A stretch of 64,000 nucleotides of DNA from Rhodohalobacter sulfatireducens (GTDB taxonomy: Bacteria; Bacteroidota; Rhodothermia; Balneolales; Balneolaceae). The notes under the pieces were generated by a model. The model saw only the letters and a program-made list of their open reading frames with translations, had not been told where the DNA came from and did no database searches. Location: the NCBI RefSeq assembly GCF_022012475.1, contig NZ_JAKLWS010000004.1:186001-250000 (forward strand). Reading direction: 5' to 3'. The number at the start of each line of letters is the position of its first letter. Position 1 is the stretch's first letter. Positions 34,597-42,061 of this stretch are shown here, piece by piece. The translations under genes were made by a program, and so were the position numbers.

Positions 34597-34691
34597 CGGT
34601 TTGTTGATTATTAATTAATAAATAGAACCTGCTTTTTTACTTCCGGAATTGTGGGTGTAACAGAGCAGAATTGAATTTGTATTTCGTTCAA

Positions 34692-35342
34692 CTATTGCAA
34701 ATCTCGTAATCCTTCTTCAAGTTGAATTACATAGTCAAATGTGTAGAAGGGGGATGCGGGTCTTCTTTGAAGGTTTGCAAATGCTTCTGTTGAAGTATCC
34801 GGATTCCCTTTGTAGTAAGAGATAATGTCGAACTTCACATAGTGATTACCATCAGCTGTCCGGAGAACATACGTTTCATTCTCATTCGGAAAAACAGCAC
34901 GCATCGGTTCGTTCATTCCAGTGTACGTGTACCAATCAGCCATGGCCAATGTCTCACCATCTGCTTCGTAACCTTCCGACGGGGCAATCGTTACCTGGTC
35001 AAAAGCAACATCAAGTCGAACCAAGCCGGCTTCACCCGGTCCACTGATTCCTGAGTTTAAGATAATCTCTGTGCCACGGAACCCAACGTCCCAGCTTGTA
35101 GAAGCTGAATCAGCGATGTCAACTGTCTGACCCGATCTGAAGCTGAAGAGAACAAATCGTGCATCTGGATTATCCCGCAAAGATGGTGCATGAAGATCCA
35201 TTACCGTTTCTGCCTGTATCTCTGATTGCAGTTCTTCAGGTCCGTTTCCGCTATCGCTGCATGAACTAAAGAAAAATAAACTTACCAATGCCAAGAGTGG
35301 CAGAAAAGTTATTGTTTTGTTGGATATGTAATGTTCAATCAT
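34692..35342 (-). CDS. hmuY: HmuY-family haem-binding lipoprotein
   Basis: A 216-residue lipoprotein with lipobox FFSSC. The mature domain reads DARFVLFSFRSGQTVDIADSASTSWDVGFRGTEIILNSGISGPGEAG, ADWYTYTGM, VLRTADGNHYVKFDIISYYKG and SPFYTFDYVIQ, the pattern of HmuY, the haem scavenger of Porphyromonas. It likely sits on the outer membrane and passes haem to the TonB receptor, whose gene is directly upstream in the same operon (57-base gap). Haem ligands cannot be assigned from the sequence alone. Confidence 0.82.
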   Translation of the reverse strand: MIEHYISNKTITFLPLLALVSLFFFSSCSDSGNGPEELQSEIQAETVMDLHAPSLRDNPDARFVLFSFRSGQTVDIADSASTSWDVGFRGTEIILNSGISGPGEAGLVRLDVAFDQVTIAPSEGYEADGETLAMADWYTYTGMNEPMRAVFPNENETYVLRTADGNHYVKFDIISYYKGNPDTSTEAFANLQRRPASPFYTFDYVIQLEEGLRDLQ

Positions 35343-35399
35343 TTGAATGTTAACTTATTTGGTATTAGTGATTTGATGTTGATTTTTTCTTAAAATCTT

Positions 35400-37682
35400 T
35401 TAGAACCTAGCAGACGCCTCCATATACCAAATGCGTCCGGGAAGATTTGGGGTATTAATGTTTCTGTGATTGAAAAGATTATCTACTCCAAGCTGGAGAT
35501 TATAATCCTTAAAGAGTTCTTTGGACACGGACATATTCCAAACCATGTGTGAGGGTTCAAATTCGCTGCTGTTTACAAACCCGTTTCCATTGCTGTCGTA
35601 AAGCCCATATTCTCCCCGATACATTCCGCGAATGGTTCCTCCCCATCCGGCGGCATTGTCATAGAAAAGTTTCACGTTGCCGGAGTGTCTGGACCGGTTG
35701 AACATCGGCTCATAGGATGAAAAGGTGCGTGTTACAATTTCTCCCTGGTTATCTTGAACGGTTCGTTCTTCTTCAAATAAGCGCTTGGCATCAAGGAATT
35801 GATACCCGACTGATGCCTGAATATTTGAATTCACTGTCCATCTCAGTTCGGTTTCGATTCCCTGCGTATATACATCATGCAGGTTGAAGTAGGAGAATAC
35901 AGACTGACCGTTGGTTTTTCGGGCGATTGGAGCTGTTTCAATCAGGTCCTTTACATTATTTCTGAACAGATTAACGCGCCATCGGATTCTGTCGGTCAGA
36001 TCAACATCTGCACCCAAATTGGCAGCCCATGAAGACTCGGCTTTGATCTCCTCCAAACTTGTAATCGGGATTAATACCTGATCGATATTTCCCTCGTTTT
36101 GAAGTCGCTCAATTCCCTCACGAACCGTACTTGATCCGAATACACTGTAACCCGCGGTTGAGTTATTAAAATTCAGGAAAAGCTGACGAAATTCGGGCGC
36201 TTTGAACCCTCTTCCGATGGAGCCGCGCAATTGAATACGGTCAGTATGATTGTAGCGTGCAGAAAATTTTGGGCTGATTTGTGAGCTGTATTCACTGTGT
36301 CCATCAAACCGAAAACCACCGGTAACTTCCAACTTTTGCGATGGAATCCAGCTATGCTGCAGGTACACAAAATTGGTAATGAAATCCGGCTGACCTGGAT
36401 ATCGCTCCGCATCGAGGTCTTCTAAAACCAATCCCGTCCCAAAAACTGAATGGTGCTGATCAGTCAAGCGATAGGTCACCTGAAGTTCCGGCTTGTTGTA
36501 ATATTGATTGAATTCTGTGTATTCATACGTTTCACCGGAATCCCGAAACTCTAAATCGGATACTGTTTTATAAAAACTTGTCATCCAACCGAGTTCCACG
36601 TTCAAACGGTCGAAAAGCGTGTATATAAACCTCGGATTGGCTACAAAATCTTCCTGTGATGCATCAGAGTTCAAGATTTGCTGGTCGCCCTCCGAAGAGG
36701 AAATAGAACTGAGATTATTCTGAGTTTCTGTAAAATATCTCGCTGATGCATCGAATTTCAACCTGTCTGAAAGTCCAAACTCCGTATTATAACTGAACGT
36801 GTAGTTAGAAAACTCAGGTACAGTTTGGGAAATGGAATTCGGATTCAGGCTATAGCCTGCAGAACTATTTCTGTTGACAAATAGCTTATTATTCCAACGA
36901 TCTCTCTTAATACTGAGGTCAGCACTCAGATCAAGATTACTATTCTCGCCATACCGTGTTGTGAAAGCTGCCGAAACCGGCTCAACGGAATTTTCTGTAA
37001 TGATATTAATAACACCGGCCAGTGCATCACTGCCCCATAGTGCAGATGAGGGACCTTTTACAATCTCAATCTGTTTCACATTTCTTACTGAAATTCTCGA
37101 CAGGTCCAGAGTTCCTGCCGTTCGTCCAATTACCGGATTACCGTCAATCATGATGAGAGTATAATCGGATGCAAAACCCTGTACCTGGATGCCGGAACCG
37201 TGGTCATTCACAATCTGTAAACCTGTCTGCTCCCCCAAAATGTCATCCAGTCTAACACTTCCTGAATTTTGAATCTGGCGACCGGTCACTACAGTAACAG
37301 GAATGGTGACTTCTTCTATATCACGACGAGTTCGGGTGGCAGTAACAACAACTGTTTCAGATTCATATACATAGTCTTTCATTTCTACAGTGAGTACACT
37401 GTTATCTAATTCATTGAGTTTTAATTTTATCTTTTTGGGTTCATAGCCTACTCTTGACGCTACCAGTGTAACTAACCCATTTGAGCCAAGGTCGCCATTA
37501 AGATCAATTTGAAATGACCCGTCACCTCCTGTAATAATAGTTTGGCCGAATTCTTCAGCCAGAAGATGAACATCTTCAATGGGTTGCTTACTGCTGTCTA
37601 CTACAATTCCCCGGATTACCTGGGCATCCGCACTTTTTGAAAAGATGATCATCAAAAAACTGATGAGACAAAATGAACGCAT
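35400..37682 (-). CDS. hmuR: TonB-dependent haem receptor
   Basis: A 760-residue outer-membrane receptor: signal peptide ending SADA, a carboxypeptidase-regulatory-like domain (about 22-105), a plug domain (VTATRTRRDIEEVTIPVTVVTGRQIQNSG, GLQIVNDHGSGIQVQGFASDYTLIMIDGNPVIG, IVKGPSSALWGSDALAGVINIIT) and a beta-barrel to the terminal aromatic residue Phe760. It heads the haem operon; a TTTAGA-N5-TCTAAA box is 53 bases before the ATG. HmuR is assigned from context, because the barrel sequence itself does not prove the ligand. Confidence 0.88.
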   Translation of the reverse strand: MRSFCLISFLMIIFSKSADAQVIRGIVVDSSKQPIEDVHLLAEEFGQTIITGGDGSFQIDLNGDLGSNGLVTLVASRVGYEPKKIKLKLNELDNSVLTVEMKDYVYESETVVVTATRTRRDIEEVTIPVTVVTGRQIQNSGSVRLDDILGEQTGLQIVNDHGSGIQVQGFASDYTLIMIDGNPVIGRTAGTLDLSRISVRNVKQIEIVKGPSSALWGSDALAGVINIITENSVEPVSAAFTTRYGENSNLDLSADLSIKRDRWNNKLFVNRNSSAGYSLNPNSISQTVPEFSNYTFSYNTEFGLSDRLKFDASARYFTETQNNLSSISSSEGDQQILNSDASQEDFVANPRFIYTLFDRLNVELGWMTSFYKTVSDLEFRDSGETYEYTEFNQYYNKPELQVTYRLTDQHHSVFGTGLVLEDLDAERYPGQPDFITNFVYLQHSWIPSQKLEVTGGFRFDGHSEYSSQISPKFSARYNHTDRIQLRGSIGRGFKAPEFRQLFLNFNNSTAGYSVFGSSTVREGIERLQNEGNIDQVLIPITSLEEIKAESSWAANLGADVDLTDRIRWRVNLFRNNVKDLIETAPIARKTNGQSVFSYFNLHDVYTQGIETELRWTVNSNIQASVGYQFLDAKRLFEEERTVQDNQGEIVTRTFSSYEPMFNRSRHSGNVKLFYDNAAGWGGTIRGMYRGEYGLYDSNGNGFVNSSEFEPSHMVWNMSVSKELFKDYNLQLGVDNLFNHRNINTPNLPGRIWYMEASARF

Positions 37683-37735
37683 AAACTTTCTGTTGCGATT
37701 GAGCTAAACTGTTTTTAAATAGTTGGCTAAGTTTA

Positions 37736-37752
37736 TTTAGACTTAATCTAAA
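37736..37752 (-). promoter_or_regulatory. inverted repeat before the haem operon, candidate metalloregulator site
   Basis: TTTAGA-CTTAA-TCTAAA is a perfect inverted repeat 53 bases before the TonB receptor ATG. Its form resembles DtxR/MntR-type sites more than a Fur box. Iron-dependent repression of the operon is the natural reading, inferred from position and from the genes. Confidence 0.5.
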
Positions 37753-37863
37753 CAAAAAGTATTATTCACTAGGTTGATGAAAAAAGTTATGGGTTACAAC
37801 AACTTCAAAAATTGGGCATGACTATTTCGTAAAACTGAAAATGCACTAAGTATATATTTATCA

Positions 37864-38478
37864 ATGAAAAATAAGTATGTAAATCGTTCAAAAATTAGTG
37901 AAGCAAAATTCAGGCAGTTAATTCGATATTTCTCACTCGATTTAACGGCTATTCAAATAACTGAGTTAATCGGGTTGAACAGGAACACAGTAAACCGATA
38001 CTTAACGGAAATTCGGAAAAAAATTCTTACCTATTCTAGTGCCATCTCGCCACTGACGGAAGTAAATATTTCTTGCCTTGATACCTCAAATTTTGATTCC
38101 CTTTGTGTTCTAATTCGTGAAATGGACGGGCAAATTTATACAGAAACGATCCCTAAAGAGGTGGCTTGGAACCCCGATAACACACTAAAAAATGAAGATC
38201 TCCAAAAGACTGGTTACGATTTAGTTATCGATTTTGAAACCGGTAAGCAATTCTTTTTAAAGGAAAATAGCATAGGTAGTGAAAACCACCAACGAATGAA
38301 AATAAATCGAATTGAGAGTTTTTGGGGAAATGCCAAATCTAGGTTAGCTAAATTTAAAGGTATGCACTCATCAACACTCAAATACCACGTCAAGGAATGT
38401 GAATTTCGGTTTAACAACCGTAACAAAGATCTGTATCAACTACTACTAAAAATCCTGCGGAATGACCCATTGTTTTAG
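37864..38478 (+). pseudogene. decayed IS1595-family transposase
   Basis: The 204-residue frame matches IS1595 (ISXO2-like) transposases at both ends: KISEAKFRQLIRYFSLDLTAIQITELIGLNRNTVNRYL at the start, and INRIESFWGNAKSRLAKFKGM plus HVKECEFRFNNRNKDLYQLLLKILR at the end. The middle is shortened and altered: the first catalytic motif (usually DESYFG) reads VNISCLD, the basic Gly-rich loop is gone, and the SDGW motif is replaced. Only the last acidic residue (Glu151) remains. It should be inactive although the frame has no stop. I could not define terminal inverted repeats. Confidence 0.75.
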
Positions 38479-38573
38479 TCAAGACCGACTCCGTTCTTCG
38501 ACAAATTTTTTTTGAAATCATGACTACCAAAGACACTGAGCTGTAATAAAACTGATACCCGGATAGAAATATA

Positions 38574-38903
38574 TTACGCCTTCTCAACACAGGAAGGACA
38601 CTCGACCCACTCCTCACTTGGTATATGCTGAATAGCTTTTGGACTATTCCCCCTCTCAAAAACCGGTTTAAACAGAACCTTTCCTTCGTCTTGTTCCGTG
38701 CCGCAAGTATGGCAATTCACGTGGTGATTAACCCGAAGAGGGGTGTATCCGGTAATAACCCATCCATCGTGACCCTGGTGAGAAGCAAGGCTCTCCAGCG
38801 CGGCTCGAACCGTCTGTGATTTGTTGCCATCATAAAACTTCTCAGCGAGTTCCCCAAGAAGATCTACAGTAGAATTGTCGAGTGTAAAATTAAGACGTTT
38901 CAT
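38574..38903 (-). CDS. ribbon-helix-helix regulator with C-terminal zinc ribbon
   Basis: A 109-residue protein: an N-terminal CopG-like ribbon-helix-helix (KRLNFTLDNSTVDLLGELAEKFYDGNKSQTVRAALESLA) and a C-terminal part with CHTCG and CPSC, two Cys pairs likely to bind one zinc, plus several His. It overlaps the end of the merC gene by 14 bases, so both are on one transcript. The palindrome at 39363-39382 before merC is its probable site, giving metal-responsive autoregulation; this is inference. Confidence 0.75.
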   Translation of the reverse strand: MKRLNFTLDNSTVDLLGELAEKFYDGNKSQTVRAALESLASHQGHDGWVITGYTPLRVNHHVNCHTCGTEQDEGKVLFKPVFERGNSPKAIQHIPSEEWVECPSCVEKA

Positions 38904-39357
38904 GATATTTATGCATTTCCTCTTCTGTACTGGGATGATGATTATGCTTATCTATATTGCATGTTTGATGGTGCCTGTAGTTGAACCAATGACCGGCAAT
39001 TAAAGCGAAACTTCCCGCAACCGTAAACACTGTTTCAAAAAGAAGCCCGATCCAGTAATGGCCGAAACTCCACCCGATCAGTAACAATATTAAGCCACCT
39101 GTTAAGAGGCCGGTAATTTTTTTATCGAAATGACTTCTGCGAGAAGCATAATAAACAGTGGGTAAAATCAGCATGATAAAAACGGGGTGCATCCAGTCAT
39201 GCATAATCGTTGTAAACTCCCACAAAGGAAGAATGGCAATTAACACGGGAACCAAAAGGCAATGAATAGCGCAAATTCCAGAGATTCCTATCCCGAGTTT
39301 ATCCCATAGAATGGAAGCAGCAAAACTTTTTTCTGACAAAATATTAAACAAATTCAT
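38890..39357 (-). CDS. MerC-family membrane protein
   Basis: A 155-residue membrane protein with four hydrophobic segments. The MerC signature is present: LGIGISGICAIHCLLVPVLIAILP with the metal-binding Cys pair CAIHC in the first helix, and a His-rich cytoplasmic tail (HHQTCNIDKHNHHP). MerC in mercury operons carries Hg(II); in Bacteroidota the family is often found without other mer genes and may carry other metals. There is no merA, merT or merR here. First gene of a two-gene unit with the zinc-ribbon regulator. Confidence 0.82.
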   Translation of the reverse strand: MNLFNILSEKSFAASILWDKLGIGISGICAIHCLLVPVLIAILPLWEFTTIMHDWMHPVFIMLILPTVYYASRRSHFDKKITGLLTGGLILLLIGWSFGHYWIGLLFETVFTVAGSFALIAGHWFNYRHHQTCNIDKHNHHPSTEEEMHKYHETS

Positions 39358-39362
39358 TTTGA

Positions 39363-39393
39363 GTGTGTATAAAAATACACACTATTTACACAC
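39363..39393 (-). promoter_or_regulatory. palindrome before merC, candidate operator
   Basis: GTGTGTATAAAAATACACAC (39363-39382) has perfect 8-base arms and ends 5 bases before the merC ATG; a third copy of the half site (TTACACAC) follows at 39386-39393. Likely target of the ribbon-helix-helix protein encoded downstream. Confidence 0.55.
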
Positions 39394-39598
39394 TAATCAA
39401 AGAAATTTGTTGCACCAATAAATTTAGTCCGCCAGAACCGGGAAGCTATAAAATTAAATCTCATCTCCAAGCTCTGTTCTGAAATGGTTAATCAGGCTGC
39501 TCCGCTATCCCTTCTTGACTGCAAAAACTAATAAAAGCGAATCGGCAAGTCTCGATACGTTAAACTGCTCACTCAAATCGATATCACATGGGTAATTT

Positions 39599-39620
39599 AA
39601 CGGCTCAGGCGAGCCGTTTT
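39599..39620. terminator. possible terminator hairpin
   Basis: AACGGCTC-AGGC-GAGCCGTT is a compact stem-loop followed by TTAC on the plus strand and by TAAATT on the minus strand. It lies 69 bases past the stop of the minus-strand gene at 39689. Neither side has a strong U-run, so it is tentative. The remainder of the 330-base gap (39394-39688) shows nothing else I can name. Confidence 0.35.
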
Positions 39621-39688
39621 ACATTTGAAATTTGAACCCGCCTGATCTCTCGGAGTGGCCAGACGGGTATTCGAATGGATAAATTTTG

Positions 39689-40060
39689 TTATTCCTTCGT
39701 AGCAGAAAATGGCAGCATGCCTTCCGGCGTTCGAACTGTACCGGACATCTCATCTTCTTCAAGTGTGCAAACTGTGGTAACCAAGCCGCCATCAACATAT
39801 GCTTTGAAGGTTACCGTATCTGCTTCAACAGTCACGGAACTCAAAGAGATTACACGGCCCGATTCAAAAACTATTTTACCGGAGTATTCTTCATCTTCTC
39901 CCTGTTCAAATACAATTTGACCTTTGCTGTATTGGGGTGCTGTTTGTTCAACTTGATAGTTCCATGCGCCGGTGAGTTCATCGGTTACCTGCATACTGCC
40001 GATTAACGTCAGCGAACACAGAGCGATTGCGAATAGTATAAAAGCGTGCTTTTTCATCAT
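39689..40060 (-). CDS. small exported protein of unknown function
   Basis: A 123-residue protein starting with a signal peptide (MMKKHAFILFAIALCSL, cleavage probably near residue 23). The mature part is built of short strands with repeated Gly/Val turns (GAWNYQVEQ, GQIVFEQGEDEEYSGKIVFESG, VEADTVTFKAYVDGGLVTTVCTLEEDEMSGTV), suggesting a small beta-barrel or lipocalin-like domain. I cannot name a family. It follows scpB on the same strand with a 44-base gap and may be cotranscribed. Confidence 0.65.
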   Translation of the reverse strand: MMKKHAFILFAIALCSLTLIGSMQVTDELTGAWNYQVEQTAPQYSKGQIVFEQGEDEEYSGKIVFESGRVISLSSVTVEADTVTFKAYVDGGLVTTVCTLEEDEMSGTVRTPEGMLPFSATKE

Positions 40061-40104
40061 CGTTTATTTTTGGTTCATGTTGTATTGGTAGAAATTAAAT
40101 ACCT

Positions 40105-40830
40105 TCAGGATTCGGGCTCCTCTTTTGAATCGTCTTCCTCTTTCCCGTTTTCGTTCTTTTCATCCATCTCTTCTGCAAAATCTTCAAACAGTTCCCTTGC
40201 CTCTTCATCTTCAAGCTCCATCTGCCGTTCCATCAGCAAGCGGCGATGTTCAGCCATGTCATCATCTTTTAAAATTTCGTCAATCTCTCGCGGTTTTGGA
40301 AGTTCATCGACAGAATTAATACCAAAATGTTTCAAAAAATATGTAGTCGTTTTGTAGAGCAATGGTTTCCCGGGTGAATCTGCTCGACCAGAAACTTTAA
40401 CCAACATTTTCTCCAACAGCTGCCGAAGAATATATCCTGAATCCACGCCCCGAATTCCATCCACTTCCGGTTTGGTAATCGGTTGCCGGTAGGCTACAAT
40501 GGCCAGTGTTTCGATAGCGGGTTGAGACAATTTTCGATAAGCGTTCTCATGTTGAAAAATACTAAGCCACGGGTGATACCTCGGCTGAGTGATAAACGTA
40601 TAACCACCCCCTGTTTCTTCAATACGGAAAGACAGATCGTTCTCCTCAAACCGGGTATTCAACTGATCCACAATTTTTTGAATGACTTTCTGATCCAACT
40701 CCAGCTCTTCCTCACTCTCTTTTATGATGTCCGATAACTTTTCCCATGATATCGGTTCGGGACTGGAAAAAATGAGAGCCTCAATCACTGAGGTAAGCCG
40801 GGTTCCATCTACAAATCGGTAATCTAACAT
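40105..40830 (-). CDS. scpB: segregation and condensation protein B
   Basis: ScpB is part of the SMC-ScpAB condensin that compacts chromosomes. The 241 residues carry tandem winged helices with LTSVIEALIFSSPEPISWEKL at the start and LSQPAIETLAIVAYRQPITKPEVDGIRGVDSGYILRQLLEKMLVKVSGRADSPGKPLLYKTT, the strongly conserved part. An unusual acidic C-terminal tail of about 55 residues (Glu/Asp-rich) follows. No scpA is in the window. It is downstream of the hydrolase gene with a gap of about 80 bases that holds a CCCCGA/TCGGGG hairpin. Confidence 0.93.
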   Translation of the reverse strand: MLDYRFVDGTRLTSVIEALIFSSPEPISWEKLSDIIKESEEELELDQKVIQKIVDQLNTRFEENDLSFRIEETGGGYTFITQPRYHPWLSIFQHENAYRKLSQPAIETLAIVAYRQPITKPEVDGIRGVDSGYILRQLLEKMLVKVSGRADSPGKPLLYKTTTYFLKHFGINSVDELPKPREIDEILKDDDMAEHRRLLMERQMELEDEEARELFEDFAEEMDEKNENGKEEDDSKEEPES

Positions 40831-40872
40831 TCAGGTTTAAAAACTGACTTAAATTTACTTTTTAATTCATCG

Positions 40873-40888
40873 CCCCGAAGCGTCGGGG
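40873..40888. repeat. CCCCGA-AGCG-TCGGGG hairpin
   Basis: A perfect 6-base GC-rich stem with 4-base loop lies between the hydrolase stop and the scpB start. No U-run follows on either strand, so it looks more like a dispersed intergenic repeat than a terminator. Confidence 0.35.
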
Positions 40889-40909
40889 TCATCCGATGAC
40901 TCAGCACCA

Positions 40910-42061
40910 CTAACGCCGGTAACATATTAACGTATTTTCATCTTTTTGCGTAACCCGGTATCCCAACAGGTGAAAAATATCTTTAACCAGGAAACGTGCT
41001 GTATTGGTATCGACCTCAAAACTATTATCACTTAATTTGCTTACACCCGGCAGATATTTCAGCAAATCGTGAAAAAAGCTTTGCCGTAAAACACCCGAGA
41101 GTGTCAGCCAGAATTGTGGCACCTCGCGGACGATTAAGAATCCATCATGTCCAACTTTCTGGTATAATGGCATAAAGATTCGGCCCGATACAGGGGCTTT
41201 AATCAATTGATCATTTTCATAGGCCAGCGGGGTCTCTTTTTCCACCTGATTAAAATTTTTAAATCCTGATATCATCTCAAACTTTTTTGGGTCTTCAACG
41301 ATTTTATGGTGGATCACTTCGTAATAGGTATCGGGAACACCGTTGCTGTTTCTTAAAATATCCTCATTTAGCAAAACCTTCTTTTCGGTTAGCCTGTGAA
41401 GCCCTAAACGATGTAGGACCAGCCATATAAATGCCTGGCATCTTTCCACTGATTCTATTGCCCGGTGTGCCCCCGCCTCAAACCCAATGGCTTTAAATCC
41501 CAGGTTGTTGATGTAGCTTAGAAGTGTTCCCTTTATATTCTCTTCAATCCCTAAAATTTGAGGTACCGGGAACTCACGTGCCAGGTTTCTGTTCGGCAGG
41601 GTGTCGTTCAAAAGGATAAAAGCACAGCTTTGCGAGGATGTGGTATGCAGGTCAATAAATATAAACTCACTGGCAGACCCTGAATGCTTCTCAATGATAT
41701 GATCGATCGCTTTTTTAATTTCCAGGCTTTCGACGTACTCAACCGGTCGGTTTTCTGCTTTTCGTATAGAAAAATCCTGGTTTGTATTAAACCTCTCCCA
41801 TAATCGATTCAGGTCGGTATCAAGAAAACGTACACCTAGCTTTACTGCTTCAATATTCCCGGTTATTGCATAGGCAGAACCGTTTATCTCATGACCTGAA
41901 AGTTGTTGAGCAACATGATCTACTGCATGAATACCTGCCGGCTCATTCCCGTGGATGCCCACAAAAAAAACGATTACAGGCCCCTCTTGATACCCAGTTT
42001 TCGCCCATCGTATCCGCTTAATTTTTTTTGGCTCTTTGTTTTTTGTTTTAGTCTTTTGCAT
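40910..42061 (-). CDS. aspartoacylase/succinylglutamate desuccinylase-family zinc hydrolase
   Basis: A 383-residue member of the M14-like AstE/AspA family. Zinc ligands are visible: His37 and Glu40 in GIHGNEPAG and a His in FIDLHTTSS; DTDLNRLW supplies the conserved Arg. Such enzymes cut N-acyl bonds of acidic amino acids or act on small amides. The 5' end overlaps the upstream GCS2-CBS gene by 14 bases, so it is translationally coupled to two carboxylate-amine ligases. Whether it reverses or trims their product is inference. No signal peptide. Confidence 0.85.
   Translation of the reverse strand: MQKTKTKNKEPKKIKRIRWAKTGYQEGPVIVFFVGIHGNEPAGIHAVDHVAQQLSGHEINGSAYAITGNIEAVKLGVRFLDTDLNRLWERFNTNQDFSIRKAENRPVEYVESLEIKKAIDHIIEKHSGSASEFIFIDLHTTSSQSCAFILLNDTLPNRNLAREFPVPQILGIEENIKGTLLSYINNLGFKAIGFEAGAHRAIESVERCQAFIWLVLHRLGLHRLTEKKVLLNEDILRNSNGVPDTYYEVIHHKIVEDPKKFEMISGFKNFNQVEKETPLAYENDQLIKAPVSGRIFMPLYQKVGHDGFLIVREVPQFWLTLSGVLRQSFFHDLLKYLPGVSKLSDNSFEVDTNTARFLVKDIFHLLGYRVTQKDENTLICYRR

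Noticed and set aside
39630-39670. tRNA-like stretch (CGGAGTGGCCAGACGGG)
   Set aside because: I could not build a cloverleaf: there is no anticodon stem or TTCGA arm in register.
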